A DNA stretch of 64,000 nucleotides from JAFGTP01 sp964498725 (lineage in GTDB: Bacteria > Fidelibacterota > UBA2242 > JAFGTP01), in contig CAZCHS010000007.1 of assembly GCA_964498725.1 (NCBI GenBank), forward strand, positions 1-64,000, read 5' to 3'. This document shows positions 17,331 through 26,907 of this stretch, piece by piece (within the stretch, counting starts at the first letter, position 1; each line of letters starts with the position of its first letter). The notes beneath the pieces are model-generated. The model was not told the DNA's origin and did not search any database. It worked only from the letters and a program-made list of their open reading frames with translations. A program made the translations under genes and the position numbers.

Positions 17331-18965
17331 ATGAGATTTACGGGTATCATCGGAATTCTGACTATATTACTTATATCATTCTTGATGTCAAATAACAGAC
17401 GAAAGATCAAACCGCGGATCATTGTATGGGGACTGGGCTTGCAGATTCTCTTTGCAGCTATTATTCTGGGAAAGAACATCCTCTCCTTCGCAGCGATGTT
17501 TTTATTCCTGATGATGATCATAATCTATCTGTTCAAAGACACTATCAATGCCGGACAAACCCGGCAAAAGCAACTATTGCGTACGGCAATGATAATTTTA
17601 GGCAGCGCCGGGATTACTTTTCTGCTTTACTTTAGCGCCGGTTCTATTGTCATCGGCTGGATTTTTTGGATACTGGCCCTGGCCACACTGATTAAAATGC
17701 TGTTGAAGCAACCTAAATACCAGGTATTCCTTTCCTCTGCCCTGCTCATGTCAGGCTTTGCTTTTATTATTAAAAATCAATTAACCGGCAGCGATATTTT
17801 CGCCACCCTGAGCCTCAAAGTCGAAAAATTTCTGCACCTCTCGATTCTTGGCGCCGAATATCTCTTTGGCAATCTGGCCCTGCGGGAATATTTTTTCACC
17901 GATAGTTCCACCTGGCCGGGATTTGGATTTCAGTTTGCTTTTAGTGTCCTGCCGGTGATAATCTTTTTTGCGTCTTTTATGGCGGTGCTTTATCACCTGG
18001 GCGTAATGCAGAAGGTCATTTCTGCCATGGCGCATTTCATGCAGTGGACCATGGGCACCAGTGGCGCGGAAACTCTCAGTTGCTCGGCTAATATATTTGT
18101 CGGGCAAACCGAAGCGCCTCTACTGATCAAACCTTTTGTACCGGAAATGACCAAATCAGAACTTATGACCATTATGGTGGGTGGATTCGCCACTATTGCC
18201 GGTGGAGTTCTGGCCGGTTATATTGCCCTGGGAATTGATGCCGGCCATTTGATTGCAGCCTCGGTAATGTCCGCTCCCGCCGCGATTGTTGTAGCGAAAA
18301 TTATCTTTCCGGAAACAGAACATCCCAAAACCGCCGGTGATGTGAAAATACCGGAAAATATTGTCAAGACTTCCAATGTTTTGGACGCAGCCACCAGCGG
18401 TGTTACCGACGGACTGAAACTGGCCGCCAATGTGGGCGCCATGTTGATCGCCTTTGTTTCTCTGATCGGCCTTGTGGATGTCATGCTCTCTTATGCAGAC
18501 CAGTTAATTGACGGAAAATTGCTTAACGGCACTTATGTCCAATACAGCGTCCTCTCCAATGTTTCACCCATCAAAGGTGAATTCGCTGGTATTTTTCCCG
18601 GCAGTTTAAAAACACTGTTCGGAACTTTGCTGCGGCCCTTAGCCTGGTTAATGGGCGTCAGCTGGCAATATGCCGGTGAAGTTGGAAACTTACTGGGCAT
18701 GAAACTGACCCTGACGGAATTTGTCGCTTATGGTTCCCTGGCGGAACTGATCGCCAACAATGCCCTGGATGAAAAAGCAATCCTGATCTCCACTTACGCA
18801 CTCTGCGGCTTTGCTAATTTTGCCTCCATCGGTATTCAGATCGGCGGGATCAGCGCCATTGCACCGGGTCGGCGAAAAGACCTTTCCAAAGTCGCTGTCA
18901 AAGCCATGTTCGGCGGCGCTTTTGCCTCCTGGCTGACAGCCTCAATTGCAGGAATTCTACTATAA
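17331..18965 (+). CDS. Concentrative nucleoside transporter (CNT/NupC family)
   Basis: Start at ATG 17331 (ribosome site AGAGGGG just upstream) gives 544 aa; a TTG at 17298 would add 11 residues. CNT signatures are clear: GQTEAPLLIKPF near 275-286 and GGFATIAGGVLAGYIALG near 302-319, plus a later GFANFASIGIQIGG. These form the nucleoside and Na+ (or H+) sites. The protein is longer than the usual 400 aa, with about 150 extra N-terminal residues of predicted membrane helices and an insertion near 390-440. Likely couples nucleoside uptake to an ion gradient. Confidence 0.9.
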   Translation: MRFTGIIGILTILLISFLMSNNRRKIKPRIIVWGLGLQILFAAIILGKNILSFAAMFLFLMMIIIYLFKDTINAGQTRQKQLLRTAMIILGSAGITFLLYFSAGSIVIGWIFWILALATLIKMLLKQPKYQVFLSSALLMSGFAFIIKNQLTGSDIFATLSLKVEKFLHLSILGAEYLFGNLALREYFFTDSSTWPGFGFQFAFSVLPVIIFFASFMAVLYHLGVMQKVISAMAHFMQWTMGTSGAETLSCSANIFVGQTEAPLLIKPFVPEMTKSELMTIMVGGFATIAGGVLAGYIALGIDAGHLIAASVMSAPAAIVVAKIIFPETEHPKTAGDVKIPENIVKTSNVLDAATSGVTDGLKLAANVGAMLIAFVSLIGLVDVMLSYADQLIDGKLLNGTYVQYSVLSNVSPIKGEFAGIFPGSLKTLFGTLLRPLAWLMGVSWQYAGEVGNLLGMKLTLTEFVAYGSLAELIANNALDEKAILISTYALCGFANFASIGIQIGGISAIAPGRRKDLSKVAVKAMFGGAFASWLTASIAGILL

Positions 18966-18986
18966 CAACAATAAAAGGAGAATCAA

Positions 18987-19631
18987 ATGAAATTAATATT
19001 ATTAGGGCCTCCCGGCGTTGGTAAAGGAACCCAGGCACAGTTTATATGTAAAGAATTTGATGCGGTGCAGATATCCACCGGCGACATGCTGCGCGCCGAG
19101 ATTAAAGCGGGAACCGATTTGGGCAAAAAAGCCGAAACCATCATTGGCAAAGGTGAACTGGTTCCTGATAATATTATTTTGGGAATGGTGGAAAACAGGT
19201 TGTTTGGTAAAAATCCTCCCAAAAACTATATACTTGACGGATTTCCGCGGACGATACCCCAGGCGGAGGGTCTGGATGACCTCTATGAGCAGCATAAAGA
19301 AGCTCTGGATTTGGTACTGTTGCTGGATGCGCCGGAATCCCTGATCATTGAACGTCTGGCCGCGCGCCGGAGTTGCAAAAACTGCAACCAGGTCTATCAC
19401 CTGGCAACCATGCCACCTAAAAAGGAAAATGTTTGTGATAAATGTGGCGGCCCTCTCTTTCAACGGGAAGATGACAAACCTGAGACCATTCAGCAGCGCT
19501 TAAAAGTTTATAAAAAACAAACCCAACCGCTGGCATCCTTTTATAAGGATAAAGGCCTGCTTAAAACTGTTGATTCTACCGGTTCACCGTCCGAAGTACA
19601 TGAAAAAGTAACCGCAATTTTAAAAGGATAA
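18987..19631 (+). CDS. adk: Adenylate kinase, zinc-LID type
   Basis: A 214-aa enzyme interconverting ATP + AMP and 2 ADP. P-loop GPPGVGKGTQ (7-16), NMP-binding STGDMLRAE (30-38) and the DGFPRT motif (84-89) are present. The LID domain carries four Cys (Cys130, Cys133, Cys150, Cys153) in two CxxC pairs that normally bind zinc, as in Gram-positive and many FCB-group enzymes. AAGGAG precedes the ATG. It lies 21 bases after the nucleoside transporter and 3 bases before coaE, forming a small nucleotide/cofactor operon. Confidence 0.97.
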   Translation: MKLILLGPPGVGKGTQAQFICKEFDAVQISTGDMLRAEIKAGTDLGKKAETIIGKGELVPDNIILGMVENRLFGKNPPKNYILDGFPRTIPQAEGLDDLYEQHKEALDLVLLLDAPESLIIERLAARRSCKNCNQVYHLATMPPKKENVCDKCGGPLFQREDDKPETIQQRLKVYKKQTQPLASFYKDKGLLKTVDSTGSPSEVHEKVTAILKG

Positions 19632-19634
19632 ATT

Positions 19635-20213
19635 GTGCTGACTTTGGGTGTGACAGGCGGTTTAGGTTCGGGAAAATCCACGGTCTGTCATTTTTTTGAA
19701 CAACTGGGTGCGGAGATTTTTGACGCCGATAAAGAGGCCAAAAAAATTCTCTTTTCCGATGATAGGGTGCGGGAAAAATTAGTGCGTCAATTTGGCTCCG
19801 TCATCCTGAAAAATCAGGAAATCGATAAAGCAGCGCTCAGCAAAATTGTTTTCCATAATCACGAAAATCAACAGTTCCTCAATAAAACCTTACATCCACT
19901 GGTGACGGAAAGTTTTTTACGAAAAAAAAACGCAGTCACCAAAGACCTTTACATCATGGACGCCGCCCTGCTTTTTGAAGCGAAATTGCAGCAGCATTTT
20001 GACAAAACCCTGCTGATCTATGCTGACCGCGATATTCGCATGAAACGCGCATTGCAACGGGGCAATCTCTCAAAGCACCAGATCATTGACAGAATGAATT
20101 TGCAGATGAGTGAAGAAAATAAAAAAAAGCTGGCGGACATTGTTATTACCAACAATGGCAGTATCCGGGAACTAAAAAATAAAATTACTGTATTATATAA
20201 AAATCTTGTGTAA
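19635..20213 (+). CDS. coaE: Dephospho-CoA kinase
   Basis: A 192-aa enzyme that phosphorylates the ribose 3'-OH of dephospho-CoA, the last step of CoA synthesis. P-loop GVTGGLGSGKST (5-16), the FDADKEA segment near 34-40 and the LHPLV motif near 85 are typical. The start codon is GTG, with AAAGGA overlapping the end of adk. It ends seven bases before an in-frame alternative start of the large FN3 protein, so read-through transcription into that gene is possible. Confidence 0.95.
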   Translation: MLTLGVTGGLGSGKSTVCHFFEQLGAEIFDADKEAKKILFSDDRVREKLVRQFGSVILKNQEIDKAALSKIVFHNHENQQFLNKTLHPLVTESFLRKKNAVTKDLYIMDAALLFEAKLQQHFDKTLLIYADRDIRMKRALQRGNLSKHQIIDRMNLQMSEENKKKLADIVITNNGSIRELKNKITVLYKNLV

Positions 20214-20252
20214 TTTTTCATGTGCCGTAGAAAAATTTTATACAATACAACT

Positions 20253-23200
20253 ATGACAAACAGTCAAACCATATATTTTCATTTTAAGACAATCCTGTTT
20301 ATTTTTTCGATTATTCTGGGTTGTTTGAAGGCTGTTTTCGCGGATGAAGCCACCAGGATTGACAGCCTGGTCATCGCAGGCATAACCAGCAATGATCAGA
20401 TTGTTGATCACGAACCTCACTTCCGGTGGACTTTTACCCAGGCTGTTGATCAATACGACCTCACGATGGAATTATATCAAAAAACCGGCACCGGAGATTC
20501 ACTGATATGGTCCCGCAATATTCCTGATTATCAAAAAACAGAATACAAACTGGTAACTCCCCGTCTTTTATCTGACGGTATCTCTTACCGCTTTCGGCTA
20601 ATGGCTGAGAACCGGGATGTAAAGAGTGAAGCTGGTTTGGATTTTACCATGAATTCCCCGCCCGCCATAGCCAAAATAAAAACGCCTGGCGAAACAATTT
20701 TTGAAAATGATACGCTTAGCCTGGCCATTCAACCGGGTAAAGACCGTGAAATCACCACAGAATCGCTTACTTATGAAGTAAAAATAACCGACCTTTCCAA
20801 CCGGTCAGCAACCCTGATCGATACCCTGGTTTCAGCTCAGGACAGTTTGCTGATCATTGACGGTGGTGTTTTGCCGGAAAACCATAAGTTCAGGTTGTAT
20901 CTGCGCAGTTTTGACGGTGTGGAATATTCCGGCTGGGAAGACCAGTTTGTTTTTTTTATGAATCGCAAGGATGAACCGCCCTTACCTTTTGATCTGATGA
21001 ACAAGGGAAAGACAGAAATATTCACCGAAAAAGTGCGGCTGAAATGGCAGGCCGCTACCGACCCGGAATATCGAATGGGCGGAAAAATTCGCAATTACAA
21101 AATAATGATCTCTCCTTATGAAGATTTTTCCTTAATACATGAAAGCGAAACCCTGCCCGGTGACACAATCCAATATACACCCGAAAAATCGGAAAACCAC
21201 CGCCGCTACTACTGGAAAGTTATCGCCATTGATTCCGACTCAATGGCCACAGCCAGCGCGCAAACCGGAATTTATTATCTCAACCGCCACAATCAGCCGC
21301 CACCACCGGCCAAAATTATCACACCGCGAAACAATACGGTCCTGAAACCGTCCGATATGCTGGTCTGGCGGCAGCAGCCGGACAAAGACCGCTGGGACAA
21401 ATTATCCTATCAGGTGCAATTACTAAAAGCCGACAACCTGCTGGCTTCCTATACTCTGGCCGGCGCAAAACTGGACAGCGCCCGGAAAGGATACTTTCGG
21501 CATATCAATGTCTCCTATGACAATCGTGTTCGATTGCAACTCTCCTCATTGACCGGGAATAAAAATTTAACGGAAGGGGAATCCTATGGCATCGCCATTA
21601 TAACCCGGGACAATTGGCAGGGCAAAAATCAGACAGCGCCGGAAAACGCCACCTTTATTTTTGATGACGGCCGTAATACTCCACCCCTGGCGCCCACCGC
21701 GGGATTCCGCCCCGATTCAATGATCATTCGGACGGCCCGGCCTCATCTTTCCTGGAATTCCGCCGAAGACCCCGACATTAACGACCGGTTAAAATATGAG
21801 GTAATGATCAGCACTGATCCGGAATTTCAAACCACCCGTCTTCAGCAGGAGATCACCCAATATGATGACACCTTTATCAAAGTCAGTTCAAACCTGATGG
21901 AAAACAAACAATATTTCTGGAAAGTCCGTTCCCTGGACCTGGAAGAAAGCAAATCAGACTGGTCTGAAATCAATACTTTCTGGGTAAACGCCATCAATGA
22001 GGCGCCACTGGGCCCGGTGAAATTACTCTACCCAAAAAACTATACCGAGTTCAACAGCGAGTCTGTTTTCTGGTGGCAACGGACAACCGACCCGGACCCG
22101 GGCGACCGCGTCAAATACCGCCTGGAAATGGCCACTGACAAAAACTTTAATAATAAAATCTATTCCTATCTCATTCCCGCACTGAACCCGAAAATCCACT
22201 GGCCCCTTGAAGATGAAGAGAAACCCGAAAATGCAGTGGGCATTTATATTAATGAACATTCCGAGGTTTACAAACTGATCGACAATCGCATGTATTACTG
22301 GCGGGTGACTGCCGTGGATAACAATTCTCTCAACAGCATTCACCAGTTCTCTTATCCCCGCGTTGTTTTTAATGAATTCAATGACCCACCGGATATTCCC
22401 GGCGGTTTTAATCCCGGCGGCGGACGCATTGTTCGTACCGATAGACCGAAAATTCGATGGCAGCATTCTGTGGATCCGGATTTTGCGGATTTGACCTCAA
22501 CGCTCTCTTACCAGGTAAACTTATCCCAGCACCCCGATTTTCCGGAAGAAGAATCTGCAATTTATCATTCTGGTGTGGGGAATAATTTTTGTAAGGTACA
22601 GGATGAACTGGCGGAAAACAGCAAGTATTATTTCCGGGTCAATGCCTTTGATGACCAGGGAGGTAATTCCGGCTGGTCCGTGGCAGATTCTTTTTATGTG
22701 AACAATGTTTTGGAGCCGCCCACAAGGGTCAGGAATATGATCCCCAGAGATTCAATTCAACTGGAAACCGATTCGCCGGTCATTAGCTGGACACACAGCC
22801 ATGATCCGGATCCGGATTTTTCAACCCGGCAACTTCACTACGTCATTAAATATGTTCCTACCCACTGGATCGGGACCAATAAGGAAAAGCAGCACACCAA
22901 AACCCTGCGCACACAAAAAGGTGAAAATTCGATCAAACTAACCGGACTTAAAGAAAATCATCGCTACACCTATTGGATCCAGGCAGTTGACCAGCATGGC
23001 AAAAAATCCCCCTGGACCTCTCCTACCGGTTTTTCCATTAACATGAAAAATGAAAAGCCGGGACGCTTTCACCTGATCTATCCCCATCATCACGCCGACA
23101 GTGTGCGTACTGACATGGAATTTATCTGGAAAAACAGTCACGATCCGGACCCCGGGGATGTCATTACCTATGATCTGTATTACACCAGTGACAGTACCTT

Positions 23201-23690
23201 TTCCGCTGATATTCAAAAAATTACAATCTATGCCACCAATGAAGACTCAATGGTTTACGATCCCCCGATGCCTCTGAAGCGGGCCACCAAATATTTTTGG
23301 AAAGTTTCCGCCGAAGATAAAAGCGGGGAACTAATTTGGGGCTCCAATACCGGCAGCGCTCCTTTTGTATTTACCACTGTCGGCTATAAAAATACCTTAA
23401 GTTCCAAAGTCGATCGTTATGTGCTCCATGACAACCGGCCCAACCCCTTTTATTCCTCCACCACGATTCGCTATGATGTGAAAGAATACGGCAATGTTAA
23501 AATTGCCATATATAATGTATTAGGTGAAAGGGTCAAAACCCTGGTGAACCGCAACCATGCAGCCGGCCAATATACTTTGGAATGGAATGGCACTGATGAC
23601 AGTGGCAGCCAGGTGCCCGGCGGCATGTATCTCTGCCGTATGATCGCCAAAGGGTTTGTCAGCAATAAAAAAATGCTTTTATTGCGATAA
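20253..23690 (+). CDS. Large secreted fibronectin-III repeat protein with FlgD/Por-type sorting domain
   Basis: Start chosen at ATG 20253 (1145 aa); an upstream ATG at 20220 adds 11 residues. A signal peptide (hydrophobic TILFIFSIILGCLKAVFA) is followed by a tandem array of about eight FN3-like units, each with the recurring W..S.DPD..D pattern (EDPDINDRLKY, TDPDPGDRVKY, HDPDPGDVITY). The last 80 residues (NRPNPFYSSTTIRYDV, then LGERVKTLV and GGMYLCRM) form the FlgD-Ig/T9SS-type-A C-terminal domain used for outer-membrane secretion or anchoring. Likely a surface or extracellular adhesion or carbohydrate-binding protein; no catalytic domain was recognised. Confidence 0.85.
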   Translation: MTNSQTIYFHFKTILFIFSIILGCLKAVFADEATRIDSLVIAGITSNDQIVDHEPHFRWTFTQAVDQYDLTMELYQKTGTGDSLIWSRNIPDYQKTEYKLVTPRLLSDGISYRFRLMAENRDVKSEAGLDFTMNSPPAIAKIKTPGETIFENDTLSLAIQPGKDREITTESLTYEVKITDLSNRSATLIDTLVSAQDSLLIIDGGVLPENHKFRLYLRSFDGVEYSGWEDQFVFFMNRKDEPPLPFDLMNKGKTEIFTEKVRLKWQAATDPEYRMGGKIRNYKIMISPYEDFSLIHESETLPGDTIQYTPEKSENHRRYYWKVIAIDSDSMATASAQTGIYYLNRHNQPPPPAKIITPRNNTVLKPSDMLVWRQQPDKDRWDKLSYQVQLLKADNLLASYTLAGAKLDSARKGYFRHINVSYDNRVRLQLSSLTGNKNLTEGESYGIAIITRDNWQGKNQTAPENATFIFDDGRNTPPLAPTAGFRPDSMIIRTARPHLSWNSAEDPDINDRLKYEVMISTDPEFQTTRLQQEITQYDDTFIKVSSNLMENKQYFWKVRSLDLEESKSDWSEINTFWVNAINEAPLGPVKLLYPKNYTEFNSESVFWWQRTTDPDPGDRVKYRLEMATDKNFNNKIYSYLIPALNPKIHWPLEDEEKPENAVGIYINEHSEVYKLIDNRMYYWRVTAVDNNSLNSIHQFSYPRVVFNEFNDPPDIPGGFNPGGGRIVRTDRPKIRWQHSVDPDFADLTSTLSYQVNLSQHPDFPEEESAIYHSGVGNNFCKVQDELAENSKYYFRVNAFDDQGGNSGWSVADSFYVNNVLEPPTRVRNMIPRDSIQLETDSPVISWTHSHDPDPDFSTRQLHYVIKYVPTHWIGTNKEKQHTKTLRTQKGENSIKLTGLKENHRYTYWIQAVDQHGKKSPWTSPTGFSINMKNEKPGRFHLIYPHHHADSVRTDMEFIWKNSHDPDPGDVITYDLYYTSDSTFSADIQKITIYATNEDSMVYDPPMPLKRATKYFWKVSAEDKSGELIWGSNTGSAPFVFTTVGYKNTLSSKVDRYVLHDNRPNPFYSSTTIRYDVKEYGNVKIAIYNVLGERVKTLVNRNHAAGQYTLEWNGTDDSGSQVPGGMYLCRMIAKGFVSNKKMLLLR

Positions 23691-23760
23691 AGCATTTATT
23701 ATTACGCATCATTTTTAATAAATTATCCGTTCTTTATAATTATTTATTACAGGAGAAAAA

Positions 23761-24555
23761 ATGAGAATTATTATACAGAGTAATGCGGAAAAAGTGGGAC
23801 AATGGGTCGCCAATTATGTGGTTGATAAAATCAATGCCTCCAACCCCACCAAAGAAAATCCTTTCGTACTGGGCCTGCCCACAGGCTCTACTCCAATTCC
23901 CATCTACAAAGAGATCATTAATCTTCATAATGCTGGTAAAGTGAGTTTTAAAAATATAATCACTTTCAATATGGATGAATATGTGGGAATTCCCGAAATG
24001 CATCCGGAAAGTTACCATCACTTTATGAAAACCAATCTCTTTGACCATATTGATATTCCCAAAGAAAACATCAATATTCTTAATGGTAATGCCAAAGACC
24101 CGGAAGAGGAATGCCGGAATTACGAAGCCAAAATAGAAGCCGCCGGCGGTATTGATCTTTTTCTCGGCGGAATTGGCCCCGACGGGCATATTGCTTTCAA
24201 TGAGCCCGGTTCTTCCCTCACTTCCCGCACCCGCATGAAAACTTTGACCCACGACACTATTGTTGCCAACTCCCGCTTTTTTGATAATGATATCAATAAA
24301 GTCCCCAAAACCGCACTCACTGTTGGCGTGGGAACCGTGATGGATGCAAGGGAGGTGCTGATCATCGTCACCGGTTACAATAAGTCCCGGGCGCTACAGC
24401 AGGTCGTAGAAGAAGGGATCAGCCATATGTGGACGGTGTCCGCGCTGCAGATGCACCCGAAAGGCATCATTGTTTGCGACGATGAGGCTACCATGGATTT
24501 GAAAGTCGGCACGGTGAAATATTTTAAGGATATTGAACAGCAGGAGATGCTGTAA
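23761..24555 (+). CDS. nagB: Glucosamine-6-phosphate deaminase
   Basis: A 264-aa isomerising deaminase converting glucosamine-6-P to fructose-6-P and ammonia. Signatures are LGLPTGSTPIPIYKE (near 38-52), the catalytic NMDEY (near 72-76), LGGIGPDGHIAFNEPGSS (near 136-153) and the allosteric-region SRTR. Length matches E. coli NagB. An AGGAG site precedes the ATG. It appears monocistronic, with a terminator at 24622-24656. It channels amino sugars, perhaps recycled from peptidoglycan, into glycolysis. Confidence 0.97.
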   Translation: MRIIIQSNAEKVGQWVANYVVDKINASNPTKENPFVLGLPTGSTPIPIYKEIINLHNAGKVSFKNIITFNMDEYVGIPEMHPESYHHFMKTNLFDHIDIPKENINILNGNAKDPEEECRNYEAKIEAAGGIDLFLGGIGPDGHIAFNEPGSSLTSRTRMKTLTHDTIVANSRFFDNDINKVPKTALTVGVGTVMDAREVLIIVTGYNKSRALQQVVEEGISHMWTVSALQMHPKGIIVCDDEATMDLKVGTVKYFKDIEQQEML

Positions 24556-24621
24556 AGCAATTCTATACCATACCGGTCAACGGAAAGGTATAACTATAAT
24601 GAAATCAATTAGCAGATTAAC

Positions 24622-24656
24622 AATCTCCGGAGTTTTATGAATTCCGGGGATTTTTT
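24622..24656 (+). terminator. Rho-independent terminator downstream of nagB
   Basis: AATCTCCGGA (24622-24631) pairs with TCCGGGGATT (24643-24652), with one G-U pair, an 11-base loop and a T run to 24656. It is the main recognisable element in the 317-base stretch between nagB and the next gene, together with the promoter at 24684-24747. Confidence 0.85.
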
Positions 24657-24683
24657 ATACCATTCTTTTCAATAATGCGATGG

Positions 24684-24747
24684 TGTCAAAAGTTCTAATT
24701 TATTTTTATTAAAAAGTTTTTGACATCAGAAATATAGTTTTTTTAAT
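24684..24747 (+). promoter_or_regulatory. Putative promoter with overlapping inverted repeat
   Basis: TTGACA (24720-24725) and TTTAAT (24742-24747) are 16 bases apart, a good sigma-70-like pair, about 125 bases before the next start codon. The -35 box is part of an inverted repeat, TGTCAAAA (24684-24691) and TTTTGACA (24718-24725). This could be an operator or a hairpin. The remaining leader up to 24872 is AT-rich with no other recognised element. Confidence 0.45.
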
Positions 24748-24872
24748 ACCTTACTGCCATTTTATGTTTAGAATGTTTCTCTTCAGCTGAATTTTAGTTT
24801 TCAAAATTCCTTTTACAGGTTTAAATTTTTTTATTAATTAAGAGGAAAAAATCAAACAGGAGGGTTCCTTTT

Positions 24873-26282
24873 ATGTTAAAAAGATTCGTTTTAGTGGTAA
24901 TTATTATGGCTCTTAGTTGCCCGGCTATTTTTTCAAAGACATTTACCAGAAAGGCAATTTATAAAAAACCGGAAACAATAAAACCTGCTTATATAAAAGC
25001 CTCGGAAATTGAAACCGCAGAAGTCACCATCAAGATTGAAAAGCTTTCCGGAAAATACAGTAGAATATATATTTATGCCGTTCCGAAAGAAGGGGATGAA
25101 TTCAAATTGTCAACTTACTCTGCAGGCTGGGAAATACCGCTCCATAAATGGGTTAGTACCGCTGACCTGGAAAAATATGACGGGTTTAAATTTTATGTCA
25201 ATGCTGACAAAGGTGGTGAATCATTATATGAAGCAGAACTAAAACTGACTTTTGAGGGCAAAACAATAATGGAAGCCCCCGTCAAAAAACCCATCGAAGT
25301 TAACCCCCAAGGTGGTGTTTCACCGGCCTATTTTCCCCTGGAAGATATTGAGGGAGCTAATTATATTACGCTTGGACCGGAAAGTGGCCGGCATGGAAAA
25401 ATTGTGGTATTTGCATTCAATAAAAAAACCGGGGATAAAAAAATAATCAAAACAGTAGAACCCAAATGGAACAATACCTATTTAGACAAACTCATTGATG
25501 AAATTAACAGAAAAAAATACACACATCTTGGTGTTACACTGGAAAAAACATCTGACTCATTTTCCTTTGAAAAGACAAAATATACTGTGACAGTAAAATC
25601 ATTATCACAAAAAGATCTGGAAAAGCGGGAAGCTATTGTAGAAAATTACCAAAAAACGAATTATTATATTTTTGTGATCAATCTACTGGGTGGATTATTA
25701 TTTATGAAATTAATTTATCCATTGTTTGCAAATGTAATTGTCAGATTTAAATTTTTATTTTGGAATACCCGCCGGGTAATAACAGGTGTTGTACTTCTTC
25801 TTTGGGCTGGCGTCGTATATCTCCTGACTTTAACGCCATTAATTCCGCACCATATTTATTATGCTGCCATTACCTGGGCGTGGGGCGGTGTTCCGCTAAT
25901 ATTTTCTGTTGCAATTCCAATTGCAGTTGATGCAAAATATAATTTATGTAAAAATTGCGGTTATTATGGAAAAATGGATTTTATTGATTATGATATGAGT
26001 GAGACGACTCGAGAATATTCGGCAACTGATGGGTTTTCCACCTATGACGCCGGACATGAAACAGATACGACTTTCACTGACTATCGCGGGTGTCCCAAAT
26101 GTGGGAACGAAATCAGTGCGAGCACAACCGTGACGACCGGTACTGGCAGACAGTCTTTATTCAAAAAAAATGGAAAAGTCTATAGAAGAAATAGTGGTAA
26201 TATTTTTGGTTCAATATTGATCACATTTCTTAATCCCTATACCTGGTATTTAATCTATCGAAAAATAAGACTATTGAAATAA
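24873..26282 (+). CDS. Exported beta-rich protein with two membrane helices and a zinc ribbon
   Basis: A 469-aa protein not assigned to a family. A signal peptide (MLKRFVLVVIIMALSCPAIFS) is followed by about 240 residues of beta-rich sequence. Hydrophobic helices lie near 263-290 and 305-355. The C-terminal part has two CxxC pairs, LCKNCGYYG (near 364-372) and GCPKCGNE (near 408-415), separated by a Thr/Asp-rich loop: a split zinc ribbon, presumably cytoplasmic. A last hydrophobic stretch (ILITFLNPYTWYLIY) ends it. GGAGG precedes the ATG. The layout suggests a sensor or scaffold linking an extracytoplasmic domain to a metal-binding cytoplasmic one; function unknown. Confidence 0.7.
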   Translation: MLKRFVLVVIIMALSCPAIFSKTFTRKAIYKKPETIKPAYIKASEIETAEVTIKIEKLSGKYSRIYIYAVPKEGDEFKLSTYSAGWEIPLHKWVSTADLEKYDGFKFYVNADKGGESLYEAELKLTFEGKTIMEAPVKKPIEVNPQGGVSPAYFPLEDIEGANYITLGPESGRHGKIVVFAFNKKTGDKKIIKTVEPKWNNTYLDKLIDEINRKKYTHLGVTLEKTSDSFSFEKTKYTVTVKSLSQKDLEKREAIVENYQKTNYYIFVINLLGGLLFMKLIYPLFANVIVRFKFLFWNTRRVITGVVLLLWAGVVYLLTLTPLIPHHIYYAAITWAWGGVPLIFSVAIPIAVDAKYNLCKNCGYYGKMDFIDYDMSETTREYSATDGFSTYDAGHETDTTFTDYRGCPKCGNEISASTTVTTGTGRQSLFKKNGKVYRRNSGNIFGSILITFLNPYTWYLIYRKIRLLK

Positions 26283-26597
26283 TATTCATTTAAAAGTAGT
26301 GTTGTAAATTGTAAATGCATACCCTAACTGCATTATTCATAAAAATATGAACAATGCCTGTTTCGCGCCGATATATTTCCTTCCGTCAAAAGCCGGATGT
26401 GCCAGCGGAAACTATCGGGATTAACCTGAATATCCAAAAAAGTGCTCCATCCGGGCTGGCGCTGAAGCAACAGTTTCAGTAATAACCCGCGCCCATGGCA
26501 TGAGAAAATCCAGGCACCCAAAGGAAGCCGAAAAAATTTACAAATGAGCTTTGCCTCTATTGCGTGCAATGTGAAAAAAAATTTATATGGTATTTTT
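26283..26597. other. Intergenic stretch with no convincing gene
   Basis: No gene could be supported here. A 78-codon open frame on the minus strand (26333-26569) has an unusual Trp/Arg/Leu-rich composition and no ribosome site; it could be a decayed gene fragment. The segment borders the repeat-bounded island that begins at 26598. Confidence 0.4.
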
Positions 26598-26828
26598 CAC
26601 TCGTTCCCAAATTGAATTTGGGAACGCAACCTCCCGAAGCTTCGGAACTGGCCCCCAGTCCCCAGCCCCCAGCCCCCAGCACCTAGCACCCAGCACCAAG
26701 AAACCCCGCCTTCATCCTTCGGATTTCCCTTTTCGCTCTACAAACTACGCAGGACAAGACGCCGGGCAGGCAGCACCTAGCAACCAGCGACCAGAAACCA
26801 GCACAACCCTTTGCAAGGTTTCCATTCG
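26598..26828. repeat. Long interspersed repeat, copy A (231 bp)
   Basis: Starts CACTCG and contains a perfect inverted repeat, GTTCCCAAATT (26603-26613) and AATTTGGGAAC (26615-26625), then the palindrome CCGAAGCTTCGG. A low-complexity tract of CCCAG-type units (CCCCAG, CACCTAG, CACCCAG) follows, and it ends with ACCCTTTGCAAGGTTTCC, itself a small palindrome. The same sequence, 130 bp long, recurs in direct orientation at 27639-27768; copy A has about 100 extra bases in the middle. It looks like a non-coding, REP-like dispersed element. Confidence 0.85.
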
Positions 26829-26907
26829 CAGCTTGGTTGCGTGGTAATCCTTTGGAAGGTTTTATTTTAATTTATTTTCAAATCAGAAGTGCCTTGGTAT
26901 ACGTGAA

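Noticed and set aside
26333..26569. 78-codon minus-strand frame
   Set aside because: No ribosome site, no recognisable family, odd composition, and next to repeats. At most a decayed fragment.
26640..26790. CCCAG-rich tract considered as a CRISPR or tandem-repeat array
   Set aside because: Units are 6 to 8 bases, irregular and without unique spacers, and no cas genes are present. It is part of a dispersed repeat.
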